Of a stretch of 45,230 nt of DNA, positions 44,759 through 45,230 are shown one piece after another. Under the pieces are notes generated by a model, which made no database searches, was not told the DNA's origin, and saw nothing but the letters and a program-made list of their open reading frames with translations. The DNA is taken from positions 1-45,230 of the forward strand of contig MHBE01000003.1 of assembly GCA_001803205.1 (NCBI GenBank), given 5' to 3'. The stretch comes from Lentisphaerae bacterium GWF2_38_69 (GTDB lineage: Bacteria; Verrucomicrobiota; Lentisphaeria; Victivallales; GWF2-38-69). Made by a program: the position numbers and the translations under genes. Within the stretch, counting starts at the first letter, position 1. Each line of letters starts with the position of its first letter.

Positions 44759-45230
44759 TTAAAACCATTGGGTGGTTGTTGCGCATCCATTCCTTAACCA
44801 CATATTTATGTATTTGGCCTCCTGTATTGCAATTTCGTCTGGTGACAACTCGCGTCCGTAATTGGGGACTAATAACTGTCTTAAAATCTGCGATCCTTTC
44901 GGATGCATGTCGTTTTGTTTGCCTAAAGACGCGACCATCCCCCCCCGAGGGCTGATGTTTATGGCCTGTTGGAATTGCTCGCGGGTGTCAAAACTGTCGG
45001 CCGTTGTTTGAGTATAAATTATATCCTCCCTTCTAAAGTCGGTTAATGGATTCAATATGCCTCGGGCTTTTATTACATAGCCGGGTGGAAAACACTTTTC
45101 TCTCATTTCGAAGATGCCGTAAGTGGGATACCAGTCGGCTGCTATTTTTTCACGTGGCATAGATGTCCCTGTAGATCTGTAATACGGTTGACCATCGATC
45201 ACCGTAAATGCTCTTTTTCCTTTGTAGATT
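44759..45230 (-). CDS. unrecognised protein, partial (N-terminus beyond the window)
   Basis: An open frame runs from the window edge to a TAA at 44761-44759, about 157 codons visible; a GTG at 45202 could be an internal start, but the frame is open upstream (YKGKRAFT), so I treat it as partial. I do not recognise a family. It has YYRSTGTSMPREKIAADWYP near the start and a C-terminal ELSPDEIAIQEAKYINMWL helix; no signal peptide or membrane helix. Base composition looks richer in GC than the neighbouring insertion-sequence region, so it may be transferred DNA or a different assembly segment. Confidence 0.5.
   Translation of the reverse strand, partial: IYKGKRAFTVIDGQPYYRSTGTSMPREKIAADWYPTYGIFEMREKCFPPGYVIKARGILNPLTDFRREDIIYTQTTADSFDTREQFQQAINISPRGGMVASLGKQNDMHPKGSQILRQLLVPNYGRELSPDEIAIQEAKYINMWLRNGCATTTQWF

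Noticed and set aside
1-45230. CRISPR arrays, tRNA or rRNA genes
   Set aside because: No regularly spaced repeats, cloverleaf patterns or rRNA-like stretches were found when reading both strands.

Overview
The window comes from a Gram-negative bacterium of modest GC content (roughly 35-45 % in most lines I counted by hand). A lipobox lipoprotein, a tripartite RND efflux operon and a periplasmic cobalamin-binding protein imply an outer membrane. The mixture of a LeuC2-type isopropylmalate isomerase, a fused homocysteine methyltransferase/MTHFR, a PAS protein with the 'PICSxCxKIR' cysteine tail and many insertion-sequence remnants suits an uncultured, metagenome-type lineage. I cannot place the phylum from sequence alone.

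Layout. 1-2136 (minus): grpE-dnaJ chaperone pair, followed by a possible frameshifted small membrane protein. 2264-3786: mtnP and a convergent DUF2147 lipoprotein. 3920-5531: a dead IS4-family element bounded by 10-bp inverted repeats. 5630-6535: xerD. 6552-8378 (minus): leuC-leuD. 8570-11010: pyrE-pyrF and an EamA transporter. 11182-12273: a molbindin and endonuclease IV. 12265-16398 (minus): proB-proA and a hybrid histidine kinase that lacks its phospho-acceptor histidine. 16594-19187: rpsO, a terminator, a strongly structured leader and pnp. 19308-20077: a GNAT fragment, an inverted repeat and dtd. 20152-26748: a type III restriction-modification locus with two small genes between mod and res. 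26764-30095: dxr, btuF, cobU, cobS. 30199-37603: mdtABC-like RND pump, visibly richer in GC. 37700-40916: homocysteine methyltransferase/MTHFR fusion and a PAS sensor. 40917-45230: an insertion-sequence graveyard with a wrecked IS66, a truncated inverted second copy of the IS4-like element, a structured RNA resembling the HEARO/omega RNA of IscB elements but without an iscB gene, a cluster of hairpins, and an unrecognised partial gene at the edge.

The strongest new observations are these. (1) A 90/91-bp TA-flanked miniature element is present twice. One copy sits in the IS66 transposase, where deleting it with one TA restores the reading frame. The other sits in the fourth codon of btuF, where it destroyed the original ATGA-coupled start but supplies an in-frame stop and a replacement ATG. 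(2) The orphan omega-RNA-like structure at about 44001-44190. (3) The type III R-M locus with two interposed genes and a compositionally foreign target-recognition segment in mod. (4) A hybrid kinase with Asn in place of His. (5) A three-way-junction leader in front of pnp. No CRISPR array, rRNA or tRNA gene was seen.
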